Of a stretch of DNA of 64,000 nt, positions 10,232 to 21,567 are shown one piece after another. Position 1 is the stretch's first letter. Every line of letters begins with the position of its first letter. Source of the DNA: Pyrrhoderma lamaoense (taxonomy: Eukaryota; Basidiomycota; Agaricomycetes; Hymenochaetales; Hymenochaetaceae); contig NBAZ01000003.1 in the NCBI GenBank assembly GCA_002794735.1, positions 372,001 to 436,000 on the forward strand, given 5' to 3'. The notes under the pieces are model-generated. The model had not been told where the DNA came from, ran no database searches, and was given only the letters and a program-made list of their open reading frames with translations. The position numbers were made by a program, and so were the translations under genes.

Positions 10232-13200
10232 ATGTCGCCGAAGAATAGCTTGAGTATCAGACTCACCGAACCTGTCGTCTTTCTTCGGGGGTCAGCAGAG
10301 ACGACGGTGACCGGTAGACGTACCACTCGAGAGTCTCAGCCTGCGATGCTCAGGGGGTTACTCATACTTACGCTCGATAAACCGACGAAGATCAGTAGCA
10401 TAGAGGTTACTTTGCAAGGGAGAACGCAGACCGCTTGGCCAGAAGGTATGTACGCACCCCGACTACGCTATAGATACATACTCCGTCTACAGATCGGAGA
10501 TACTAAAGAAACAACTCAATTGTCTATATAGGTGTTGGCCCAAGGAGGTTAGAAGTTACTGAAGAACATGAGATTTTGTCGGCTACACAATACTACTTTC
10601 GAGCAGGTAAAGCTCAACAGGCGGTGGCACGACGCACCATGTCAGTAGGACCCGGACTTTTATACGATTATGAACATGAACGAGAAGGTATCGAAAGCGA
10701 ATCTGCGATTCATGAAGGTCATCGACGAGACTCTCAGGAAGGCTCTACACCGAGTCTAGTGAACTCTCGAAGGAGAGTTAGCATGGACTATCATTTCTTG
10801 CAACATTCGAGACCATCACAGACATTCCTCGATGATATCCCAACACCCCCATACTCTCCTCCTGGTACCAGGCCCGGATCTCTTCGTGGGACTGATATCA
10901 TGCACATGACGTCAACGAACATGCCACCGTTCGCTCATAGATCTGAATCAAACATTTCGGCAAGTAGTGAATCTATACATTCCTCTAGAGTACTCGACCG
11001 AGGAGTTTCTCACCAGGACCTCAGTGTATGTCCTGGTTTCTTTCTTCTACATTGGGCTTATCACACTAACTCTATGCTTCCCTATCTTTACCCTGTTTTT
11101 CTCTCTTTTAGCTCATGAAAACTCAGAGCCCCAGTCTTCATCATCCTCTATCGCTGACCCTCCGCTATCTCGACCAGCTTCTCATGAAGGGAATGATTCT
11201 GAACAGTCTTTAGCCGAAGCAAGCCTAAATAGAGGCCGGGCTCGTATACCTCTTGTACACACAAACGGAAACTCATTACCTCCCTCACGAACTCCATCAA
11301 TATCCACTGCACCCACTTCACCTATCTCACAACTCTTGCACCCCTCTCTTTCATATTCAAACAACAGCAACAGTTCTAGCATCCTCAATTCAAGTCAACA
11401 TAATTCAAGCCTCCAATCACAAGCTCACTACAACGCAGGTGTTGGTGCAGGTGGCAGTGGGAATTTAGCAAGTCCGGTGGAATCAGGTAGGACAAGAGAT
11501 GCTTCGGCTTCGCGTGAACGGGGCCGCCGACATGCACGTTTTAGCTTGGCGTCTGTGAGTAATGCACTGCTTGACGCAGTCAAGGAACGTGTTCGATCGA
11601 ACTCTCCTCGTCCTCGAGCTGGCAAGGAACATGCTCACGCTCATGCACACCATGCTCATACCCCACTGCGTCGCGTGACCATAGTCCGGAAGGTCGGGTG
11701 TTTGGTCTGAGTCGGAGCCGACACGGCAACAGTTCTATTCACCACTCTCATATCAGTAATAACTCTCCGCGCGAGTTGAGTGTTGAGAGGGGCCTAGAAG
11801 GTGAACGGGGAGAACGGAGTCGGGATCGGGGCCGGGAAGGTCTACTTCTCGTGACGAGAGAGGTAGTCCGAAACATAAGGAACGAACGGCTATTGGGAGG
11901 TTTGCGGATGCTTTACGGCTTGATCTGGAGAGTGGTGCTAATGGGGACGGCGATGGATGGAAAGAGTTCCGAAAAGGTAAGGTTATACGTTGATATGTGT
12001 TAAGAAAGGAATTCGACTCTCTGGCTAAATACTATCGTTGCTTAGGAACATATACATACCCTATTTCTTTCTCCATCCCAGGGGACTCTCCTCCATCACT
12101 ACAGTGCGATTTTGGGAATGTATCCTACCATTTAAAGGCTACCGTACATAGACCGGGCACATTTACTCACAAGCTTACTGCATCCCACGAAGTGACGCTC
12201 ATTGCTAGTCCCGGTGAAGATGACTTGGATGAAAGTGACAATATTGTTGTGCAGCGAGAGTGGGACTCGCAGATGCATTATATGATCATTATTTCTGGAA
12301 GAGCCTTCCCGATTGGCTCGACTATACCCATTCATATCACCTTCATGCCAATTTCAAAGGTCAAGATATTCAGAATCTCGGCACTAATTGAAGGTAGGTT
12401 TTAGAAACTCATGAAACTATTGATAACGAAATTGACATTTTGGTTGACTATCCCCTCGCTCTTTATTCCTTTTGTAGAAAAAGTAGATTATCATACTCAG
12501 TTCAAACGCGTCGCTCGCTCAGAAGCGATAAGGAAGTTTGAATTACTCAATGTACGATATTACGAAAAAGATGCGCCGGCGGTGCTTCCTCTGACGACGG
12601 ACTACGAGACATCTCCTCTTCGCGGTTTAGTTGAAGCTGAGGATGACTCGGATGCTGCTTCATCCTTATGGGACCTGGTCCTTGGTCGATTCAGGCAGAC
12701 TTGAAGCTCCCAAAGTCGTGTGCTGCTATGCACTTTACGAATAAACATAAGAGGAGTAATATCACGATTAGTCATGTTCTGAAGATTGTTTTTCGTGTAG
12801 AGAGAGGGGATGATCAGTTCTTGGATTCGAAAACTGGGATGAGGAAGCATTTTGATATTGTTGTGCAGACCCGTTGCATATACTATCGGTAAATATCTAT
12901 TCAATCTTCTATCTTGTGAAACCTGTAGTCAAAACTCATCATTACTGACGTCGTTTTCTTCGTTTAGTGTCGTTGTAACCAGAATGGACGTCTTTACCTC
13001 GATACTCAAATCTCGCACTAAATCAATTTTCGAGTCTGCAGTCCTGTCCGTGTGCTCAAAGACGAAAGGGTACGGCATAAACGCATCTAACACGACCGGG
13101 TACGAACTCCCACAAGTACTGCCACCAGTGGCGGTAGCGCCTATTGTAGGTTCGGATTCTCCTACAGCTTCACGTCGAACGTCACTACACAATTTCCTCC

Positions 13201-13549
13201 ATCCTTTCGAGGCGCACGCCATCCACACGGATCACGTCTTTCTGGACCCTCACTCTTCCCATCCCTCTCATCCTCATCCCCACTCCACCTCCCATTCCCC
13301 CTCTCATTCGCACTCGCCTTCACCATCACCCTATTACACTACCGGCCTTCCACTCTCCCGTCACCCATCTGACACGCCCTCGGATCTTAGGTCTTTATAT
13401 AGACGGAACACCCAATTTGCCCGGCTTGTTGCCGGGAGGAGAGTGAGGTTGGGGAAGCGCCACCTCAGTATGAGCCTATTGCACCGCTACCTTCCGAGTC
13501 GGGGCTTAGTATCATAACCACTGAGGATGTTGTTTCTGTGCAGACTTAA
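10232..13549 (+). CDS. Arrestin-related trafficking adaptor (ART/Rod1-like) with PPxY motif; six apparent one-base losses
   Basis: The product is an alpha-arrestin: a ubiquitin-ligase adaptor that recruits Rsp5/Nedd4 to plasma-membrane transporters for endocytosis. The arrestin-N part begins MSPKNSLSIRLTEPVVFLRG and includes ISSIEVTLQGRTQTAWPEG. A long Ser/Pro/His-rich insert follows, then GDGWKEFRKG and TYTYPISFSIPGDSPPSLQC, which are typical of this family. The arrestin-C part contains VDYHTQFKRV and PLHILS, then CRCNQ and WTSLPRYS. The C-terminal tail has a PPxY motif in EAPPQYEPI and stops at TAA 13547-13549. The first two exons (10232-10445 and from 10532) are clean. From 11661 on, the conserved frame is only recovered if one base is added at each of six places (runs at 11661-11664, 11839-11840, 12870-12872, 12983-12984, 13068-13070 and 13434-13436). 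It is the only clear gene in the spacer between the repeat arms. Confidence 0.88.
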
Positions 13550-15584
13550 TGTTCTACTCAGTGCTCTAGTGGTTATAATGGGTCTAGTGTTATGGGAGGA
13601 CATGGGTTATATAGCTGTAGCTGCAACGTGTGGAGAGTTGAGGAGTAATGGATGGTCAATGATTGTATTGTAACCTGTACCTATCGCTATTCTCTTTATG
13701 TTATATCTTCATGTTGTAGAACCCCTCGAAAATTCCTCCTTTCTCGTGGGTACCGAATCATCTGATTCCGTTTACTGGATAACTACGCATTCATTCTTTT
13801 TATCTCTTCTGTCTGTATCACTGGGTTCCTTTCCGCTCTTTACTCTTGTTCTCATTTTTCTCCTCTAATTTACATCTTTACTCTCTTACTTTGAAACTTC
13901 CTTTCCTACTTCCCTCAATCTATATGTATATTTCTCTTTGTTCATTTGACGGTGTTTGTAAAATGGACGTCAAGTTTGTTTATCGAAGAAGGGCGTATAT
14001 GGAAAGATAAAGGATAGGCATGTGTTAAATAACTACATGTATGTATGTGTATCTATTGTATATTGATGTAATTTTGAACTTAAGGCTCCTCTTCACCTTC
14101 CGGTTTGCATGTACCAATATTGTTTGTTTTCTGAACTACTGAATCTATCATGATCCTGTGGTTGGCCAAGTTCTCTTGATCATTACAATCGGATCGTAGT
14201 CGATACGAATTAAATCTGAATACTTAAGTTGCTGTTTCCTTCTTTATTGTGTATCTACATTACAAATAGCATTCGCACACCACTACTTTTTCTATTCGTC
14301 CCAGCCTAATTGTATCAGTTAATAATACATGTGCTATCACTGAGATATTGAATAGATAACATATAAACATGATGTAACACCATATCGGGTACGCATTCAG
14401 TAGTCTACTAATGAATTTATACATAGATCTATGTCACATAGAACTTCCCTTGATTCTGATTTTTTTGGAGTGCTTTCATCATGTCGTAGATAATCAAATC
14501 AATTTTGCGAGCAACAATAAAAACAATACGATCATTAGAAACGTCCACTGTTTATCTAGCTTCTTATGAAGTGTTCTGGGCGATTAGATTCGTTACTATC
14601 CACCGCTTGCACGGGAAAGTGTAAAAAAAAAAGACAGTAACACCACTTACTTTGCTTACACGTCAAAATTGGATCGTCCAGTGGATCATGATTATCGTCA
14701 TCACGCCAACCCACAAGGTTATGTTGATTGTACCTAGTAAAAGACATCAAAGAATTAAGATATCCATAGTTCCATGCTGCAGCGTTTATATAGTAAACGC
14801 TCAGCCAAGATTAAAAATATGCCGCCGTGAGTTCTGACGGATTACTTGTGATTTGAACATCACTCCAGCCAGTAAAGGTAGATGATAAGCGGTAGCACTA
14901 GGCCAGTCAAATTGATCAAGTATAATTTGATAGGGGAACTTAGTAATTATTGGATTGCTTAATCTGACGCTCATTCGAGGGAAGAAAAGAAGTTGTTGTT
15001 CTGCCTTGGTGTGCAAAATCAGACGGGAAAATATGAAATAACCACATGGATATATCACTGGGGGTTATCTGCTACGTGATGAGAACAAAGCTTACCGCAT
15101 GTGATAAAGATTGGAAAGAATATTGTAGTGATTGTTATTACTCTTCGAAATCAAGTACAAGACTTTCACTCACCGTATTAGACTCTGCCCGAATTTCCAG
15201 ACAAACAGTCCGTGACATCGCCTACAGGTGGAAGCACCCTGTCGTCGATGACCTTCCTCACAATCTTGATATCGGCCACAAATGTTCACTATGACAGACC
15301 GAGGTTATCGGAAATATAGTTGACGAAGGAGCAAGAGAGAATTTAGTTTATGGTAAGAACGAGGATGTGAGGGGTAGTCATCTCGCATCTTTAGCCTTTT
15401 TTCTCATATTCATATTCAATCTACTATCGACATCAGAGACGGAGACGGATAGTATAATGAGAATAGTGGGATCATATCAATGGCGACAGAAAAGTATGGA
15501 AAGGAAGGAGTCATGGCATAGGAGTCGCAAAACAGGATCTGATATATTAGATATTGAGAGGCAAAACATTGGAAACAGACGACA
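13550..15584. other. 3' part of the spacer and inner end of the right arm
   Basis: The first 400 bp are T-rich and probably hold the arrestin 3' UTR. The rest to 15115 is AT-rich spacer with no supported gene. From 15116 the right arm begins. The open frame at 15046-15294 crosses the arm border and matches the left arm only after single-base changes, so it is not called as a gene. Confidence 0.45.
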
Positions 15585-16176
15585 TCAGTTTTCGCGATCT
15601 CTGTAGGGTACATTCTGACTTATTTCGGGATCTCCGATTACTAACGTCAACTGTTACAAGTATGAGTATGAGTAAATGTCAGTAGACACAGAGAAAAGAC
15701 ATCTTACTTTTTGATAGAGATCATCGGTAGACCTATAGTTAAACTGTACAACAAAATCGGTTGCATGGTATAGAGCTTTATGCATAACTCTATTCTCTTC
15801 AGGATCAAATATAGTGACGCGTGTCTTCTCAAACCGTTAAGCATCCTATCTCATCGAATAAGTGGGGATTATCTTACCTTAGAATCCTTTTCCCAAGTAT
15901 TAAGCATTACGTAGAAAGATTTCTCCTTTCCATTTCTTAAGACTACGTTTAAGAGCTCTACTTTAACCTTTTCACACTACTTCAGCAAATGAGGAAGGCG
16001 AGGAAAAGTAAACGCCTTACCTCGTCTTTCCCATCCTCTGAATATCGTCTTAGTGCGCCAGGTTCTTCCCGATCAAGGAAAGAAAACTGAGGCTTGAGAG
16101 AGTAGGACCGATAAGAATCGGGCTCAGTAGGAGATTTGAGGAGCTGGTACTCGACCGAAGGTTTCGACCAAAACAT
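15585..16176 (-). CDS. Hypothetical protein Y, right-arm copy (intact)
   Basis: Family not recognised. There are four exons, all joined in phase 0: 16021-16176 (52 codons, starting MFWSKPSVEYQ), 15878-15967 (30 codons, VELLNVVLRNGKEKSFYVM), 15708-15827 (40 codons, KTRVTIFDPEENRVMHKAL) and 15585-15650 (LTLVIGDPEISQN, stop). The total is 143 aa. No signal peptide or membrane segment is visible; several short alternating hydrophobic stretches suggest a small beta-rich protein. The clean phase across three introns, and its loss in the left-arm copy, argue that this copy is or recently was functional. It is divergent with gene X, with 622 bp between the start codons. The last exon could instead continue by a further splice near 15615. 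Confidence 0.5.
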
Positions 16177-16798
16177 GGTTAAAGGACAAGTGAGATATAG
16201 TGACAAGTTGTTTGCCTGGCCAAGTATTCAGGATATAGGCAGATAACATGCATTACTATACAGTTTACTTGAACTATTGTTTGTCGGAAGATACCAGCCC
16301 ATTTGTGCACTGGTGTAAGTAAGACATTTCGAGAAGGCTGACTCCCAAGACCACAAAGAATAAGAGATGCATGTCCCGGACACACAGAAGAAAGATACTT
16401 ATCAAGACAAAGAGGGAAGAACAAGAAGAAAGGAGAACCGGATCCAATTGTAGAATATCAATATGTCCCGCGAAGTGAACAGTGTACATGTACATGTACT
16501 CAAGTCAATATGCACCTGAATTTAGAAATTGTCCGCGCTTTCTGACTTCTACCTAGCATTGGCTGGCAATTGAGAGGCTGACACAGTTGCAGTAGGGTGT
16601 TATAAATGCGGCCAGCTGAACAGGAACCTCGATATCGAACACCTATACTTCCCTCTATCGTGATACAAACATTCTCCACCTAAATCAAGGACTGCAGTCA
16701 CTTGACGTCTTTCGACAAACAATAGAATAGTATGTATCAATTCTTTCACTCATCTCGATCGAGTAGACGATTTCTCATAGCATCTTCACTGTCAGCCA
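16177..16798. promoter_or_regulatory. Shared upstream region of divergent genes Y and X (right arm)
   Basis: The 622 bp between the Y and X start codons mirror 6790-7414. The same alternating tacatgtacatgtac track is present near 16485. No individual site is claimed. Confidence 0.35.
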
Positions 16799-17391
16799 AT
16801 GAGTACAGAGACCGTGAAGTCCGTGTTTTGGGGGCCAAATTCGATGGCAACATCTCAGACTATCATATTTAAGCCCGCCATCCACCTTTCGTGTCCCCCG
16901 ACAAATGAAATCTCAGCTGGCTACTTCCCTGACGGGATCCCGGAGGGTAAAACCATGGTAAAGTGGCTTCAAGTGACTATATGTCTAGCATATGCTCAGC
17001 AGTGTGAAAGATACAGGAAATAGTATATGATCCACATTCACCGCTCTTGAGTGTTTTATGCATTAAACTTTCATTCTCGGAGGATGGAGGAGACAAGGTA
17101 GAGTCAAGTGCGTTTCTATACACATGTGATTGTCGCTGAGGTTCTCTAAAGAAGTGCATGATATCCATCACTCGAGACGGCGAGGATGAAGTGCTATACT
17201 GTGGACATGTTCCCGCGTTCCAGTTTTCTAAGCAACTCAGGTTAAAGGGCATAGATGTGAGATCTATCAAACTTACTGATTCATTAATACTGACCTTTCA
17301 ACCACGGCAGATGCTTCTGATTGTCTCCGCGCAGACCAGAACACAATCAAAGTCCGGGGAATCCATAAGATTTGTTCGAGATTATTGGTGA
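16799..17391 (+). CDS. Hypothetical protein X, right-arm copy (intact)
   Basis: Family not recognised. Exons are 16799-16972 (58 codons), 17017-17097 (27 codons, starting EIVYDPHSPLLSVLC) and 17152-17391 (79 codons plus stop), for 164 aa. Introns of 44 and 54 bp have GT-AG ends and phase 0. The start MSTETVKSV follows a purine at -3 and no upstream in-frame Met is seen. Exon 3 contains the stretch FQFSKQLRLKGIDVRS and then a likely beta strand. No membrane or secretion signal is visible. The left-arm copy is equally open, so both may be expressed. Confidence 0.5.
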
Positions 17392-18326
17392 TCTTTGTAG
17401 ATGTAGATGTAGATGTATATTGAATAATATTGGAACGGAGAGAGGGAGAGCTTAAGTAATATATGATTTACTTTTCATATTTGGGGTTTTTAAACACAGT
17501 ATTGACTCCTGAGACGCTGCAATGAATCTGGTATCATCACAACTCACCACTCCTATGTCCCGTCACTGTAGATGAGAAGGTAGTAGCGGTGTGTCCTGGA
17601 AATTGAGGTTGATGTCATAACGACTGAAAGATGAGAATGTGTTTGCTGTACGAACGTTGACCGTGCATACCACATGGGCGAAGGAGAATTGATGACATTG
17701 AGATCTGCTTATTCTTTCTTTGACACAAGGTTCCAGCGATCTCATCTTGGTTTCCGAATTCCTGGTCCGGTACGAATACAGACTCATTTTTACCTGATCT
17801 GTGAGGCTTCTCCTCCCTTCTTATAAGGCTTCTATGCTTGGTTGTCTGTCATGTTTCTTAGATATTATAGGAGGCATGCACATATCTTCTAGATAGCTAT
17901 TATTCACCACGGCGTGTCCCTTCAATCTTATAAATGGGATGATCGAACTGATTATCAATCTACTTGGCACCGACAATTGCTCTATAAGCCAGTTGTTTTA
18001 TCTCATAGTCACCGCTGCTGCCCAGACTTTACGAAACCTGCTCGTCGATGCAAAGATTGATTTGCAATTATGATGAGGATAGACGTGAAATTCATACTCT
18101 TCTTAGATGATAACTATCGCATAACTTTGTTATAAGCTTCAAAGCAGGATGGTAACTTCTTTTCTTGGCAATATAGCCCGTAACCTGGTAACTCAAACTC
18201 TATTCTGAGTTCAGTCACTGAGAAACGGCGAGTAGGATTATCTATAAGGGTATTGATATATTCTTACAATCCTTCTTTTTTCCTTTTGTAGAGCTGTCTG
18301 AATATCCAAGAGTGCTAGCACCTTCT
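17392..18326. other. Outer part of the right arm and upstream region of the membrane-protein gene
   Basis: A tandem gtagat repeat (about 17396-17416) mirrors the one at 6172-6193. The minus-strand frame 17563-17787 (MSLYSYRTRN start) is the counterpart of the doubtful frame at 5803; its coding status is unknown. Arm homology fades out by about 18110. I see nothing else. Confidence 0.45.
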
Positions 18327-20190
18327 ATGTCTATGTCTACCAGTCGCCACGTTGTAATCAAACTTTATTATGATCGCTCTCTTATATACTTAGAAAAAAG
18401 TAAACTGAGTGGTTTATAAAAGGTCTGTTATCAAACGCATATACGAGGTGGTTGAACCTACTCTCTCTGTTTCATATCCCCTGTTCTCAATGGATATAGA
18501 CGCTCTCTGCATCTTCCGTGAATTTGTTCGAGTAGCTGGGATAGTGTACGATATCCATTTTACAATTATCTATTTTACTCTTATCATATATATATCATTG
18601 GACAATACTTTATAGAGTAACAGGAAGCGTATCTTCTGAAACTAGTGATATCATACGATACGAGAGAGGATTTCGCGTGTGTATCTTAGGCTATCTGGTT
18701 TAACACGTCTTCTGACCTATACTATGATTATAGATACTTCTACTCTCTTGGCCTGTGTGAGCATTACTTTTTCTGTTTTAAGCCCATTATTTGCTGATAC
18801 TATGAGCTTGATCAGGATATTATGCGCTCTCATTGATGTCTGGAACCATTTTGTGGACATTCATTATAGCAGTGAACCGCTAGATATCGTGCGTGAATGG
18901 TAAGATGCACTTATACTACACTGATAACCGTTTGTTTCTGATGAACTTTAATAACTTAAGGGGGTCGCATGTAAGTAAAATATTAACATCATATCAGTGA
19001 ATTTCTAGTACTGACGATGCACTTCCAGCATACGTTGTATATGACCGCCTTGGTCCATATGGGGACAGCTTTGTGAGCCCAAGTGTTTTATAACTGTTTA
19101 TTTATAAGAGTATAAATCCATATCGTATAGTCAATACACCTATCATTCGTATCAAAGTACGTAATAACATATGCTTTGGGTTTTCAATGCATTGAATATG
19201 ATACATTTCTAGTGATAATCAGAACCCACAACGATGAATTTGTCGTAACGGCTAGTCGTCTTCTTCTTGGTGTTGTAAGTTCGGAATCGAAACATATAAT
19301 CTACTTATCAGTAAATACCAATGATTTTTCCAGGTTTTGATAAGTTTTGCGGAGCTCTATATGATTATACGTAGGTTTAAGTCTATTTTTACTTTATGTT
19401 TGTATACTTATACGATAAACACAAGTGTTCGTACTATCGCCATGGTGTTCGTTGTAGCAGTTACGTTGATTATTATACCAACTTTTTGTTTTCTAAACAG
19501 CATGCTGACGGATCCGGATGTTGCATTCGAGGTATGTATGCTTTCTTAGTACGCTCACAAATCTAGTGATTCTGCAATAGAAAATTTGCATGGGGGTGTT
19601 TTACTGTCATTTTATTGCAAACGTTCTTGTCGGTGCCCGGAAACTCTATTTTCATCATCGTGTCATTGTGTTACTAGCACAACGTCAGAAGTGAGTACTC
19701 ACCACAATATGGTAGAAATTAATAGACCTAATCGAAGGAGTAGCTCTCAGTGGCCTTTGGAGATGAGCTTCACCAATTTTCTAGTCAGGTTCAATGTGCT
19801 CACTGTAATCTGTATGATGATATCTATTGTCGTTCAGCAGGTATGTTCACGGTTTTTGCTTCTCATTTTTCTATGACAGTAGTATAAACTGATTCTTATA
19901 GACGGGCGAGACCGATTTCGCAGGAGTTTGGAACTTACTTGCGACCAAATGTAAGACTTCCGAGTTCTTTCCCCCCTCCTCTACCTATTCACTCATATCT
20001 TATGCGACTCAAAATCTTAGGTGTCATCGGAAGCTTTTACTTCTCGTACCATGTAAAGTACAGAGACGATATCTGCCCTCAGGTTCGCAACCGTATAGAG
20101 GTCCATGGAGAAACCCATCGCAGGTATCCTGAACGTCGAGCCCATTTGATGCTTGACCCTGGTTATGCGGGTAAAGCCTTAAAAGGTTAA
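18327..20190 (+). CDS. Multi-pass membrane protein, possibly DUF6534-like (fungal seven-TM)
   Basis: A series of plus-strand exons reads as a polytopic membrane protein. Hydrophobic segments include FTIIYFTLIIYISL (about 18570), TLLACVSITFSVLSPLF, TASRLLLGV joined to VLISFAELYMIIRR, a segment with LYTYTINTSVRT followed by VVAVTLIIIPTF, GVFYCHFIANVLVGARKLYF, and FNVLTVICMMISIVVQQ. The TINT string after a basic loop, followed by a TM and an N.L..AR segment, resembles the fungal DUF6534 arrangement, but similarity is low. The last exons join cleanly in phase (19325-19531, 19581-19690, 19726-19841, 19902-19950, 20021-20190) and end in a hydrophilic, basic tail. The 5' exons and the ATG at 18327 are tentative. 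The gene starts just outside the right repeat arm. Confidence 0.5.
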
Positions 20191-21567
20191 TTACTCCCCA
20201 CCCCCCTTCCCTCCCTCGATAACAGCTCCCGGCAAAATTCTTGTAATGAAATGATCTTGAGTCATAGCCCCTTCTTGAAATTTATCGCTGATATTATACT
20301 TGAATGCATTAGCCTCTCTTACAGAACCTTTTGTAGTCTTTTCATTAGTTTCACATTGTTTGCGTACACGTATGGAGTGAGCAAAAGATATACGGGCCGG
20401 AAGGGTAAGGAAAGAACAATCGAAAGGGGTAAGCGGGTACGAGGGAGAAGAAAGAATTTGCAGAACGTGGCGTACATGTACTATGTAAAGAATAAATTGA
20501 GATTGTGAAACTCGAGGCTATAAGAACAGACAGACACCGCGCTGATGATGCAAGATTGTAAGTACCAGAGAGAAAGAAAAGAGAAGGAAAGAGAGAAACA
20601 ACTGGAATAATCGAACAAGACAATGTGGGACAGAAGTTGCGAGAGACACTAAGACACTAGACACTATAGAGAAGAGTAAAGTAAGAAGATAGAACGTAGA
20701 ACGTAAACGTATAGAAAACGGGAAAAAAGAGAGAAAGAAAAAGGTGGTAAGGTGGTGAGTAGTCAAGGGATAACACATACACACAAATAGGAGAAGATAG
20801 TAAGGGATCAGTCGGTCAATCGAAACAATGAAGAGAAAAAGGATGGAGAACACAATAAGTGAGAAGCGTGAACAAGTAATTATAAGTCAGAAGATAGTAC
20901 GGACACGACTATTCGCAACTATACTGAGAAAAAAACCCAGACCTATCGAAGTTCCGAAGAGCAGGACGGAAGTGAGGGTGACCGGAAAAGACGTGTTTAG
21001 AGAAGAAAGGATGAAGAGTGAAGAATAAGGTTAGGCGACTGCGACGAGCGGCGTTGCGTATCTGAAAGGCGACGAGAACCGTAGCCAAGGCCAAGGAGCG
21101 AGAAACAGCAGCCCAGAAGACCAGAAAACTAGAGAGCCAGTAAACCAGTAAGCCTGGCAAGCCAGAAGCTAAACGATATCTAGCGATGAACGAAGACAGA
21201 TAGAAGAACAAGGGCGCGTGTGAGCCGTGTAAGCCGTGTAAGTGGCAAGCGTGTGAGTGTGTAAGAGGAAAGATGTACGGGATATATGGACCAAAGGGAA
21301 CGGGGATAAAGCTAATTGCACAGAAACGACCCCCAAACGAAGGGGCCGTGGTTTGCTGTTGATATTGTCGATAATGATGTTGTAATGTTATAAGTGTTGT
21401 AAATGAGTACTATAAAACATTGGCACAGTGTTAGGGTTAAAGAAAAATGGCGAGGGAGAATGAATATAACACACCGAGAGGGAAGATGAGAAAGGCTTGC
21501 CGATAACAAAGAAAGGAAAAACAAAAAAAATACACACAAACACACATACAGAGTTCTATGCAACAAT
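20191..21567. other. Convergent intergenic region, purine-rich on the plus strand
   Basis: About 1.4 kb between the membrane-protein gene and the 3' end of eIF4G. It is strongly A/G-rich on the plus strand (about 20380-21300), which generates long spurious pyrimidine-rich frames on the minus strand. It is probably 3' UTR and spacer; no gene is supported. Confidence 0.5.

Larger units (their letters stand above)
15116..18110 (-). repeat. Right arm of the large inverted repeat (pairs with 5480-8457)
   Basis: This is the reverse-complement partner of the left arm. The inner edge is sharp near 15116 (shared string attgtagtgattgtt). Homology weakens outside about 17810 and is lost near 18110. It carries intact copies of both gene Y (minus) and gene X (plus). 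In the inner 250 bp, nearly every difference is one extra base in the right arm at a doubled letter. Confidence 0.93.

Noticed and set aside
15046..15294. 82 aa frame at the inner edge of the right arm as a gene
   Set aside because: It crosses the arm border, and its left-arm counterpart only aligns after about eight single-base changes, so the frame is not reliable in either copy.
5480..18110. The inverted arms as terminal repeats of one large transposon
   Set aside because: No transposase, recombinase or target duplication was found at the outer ends, and the arms fade outward instead of ending sharply.
5480..18110. Mating-type locus interpretation of the palindromic block
   Set aside because: No homeodomain, pheromone precursor or STE3-type receptor could be recognised in or beside the block.
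20351..21211. Hydrophobic-looking minus-strand frames suggesting small membrane proteins
   Set aside because: The region is purine-rich on the plus strand, so its complement encodes Phe/Leu/Ser by composition alone. There is no conserved motif and it lies where the eIF4G 3' UTR is expected.
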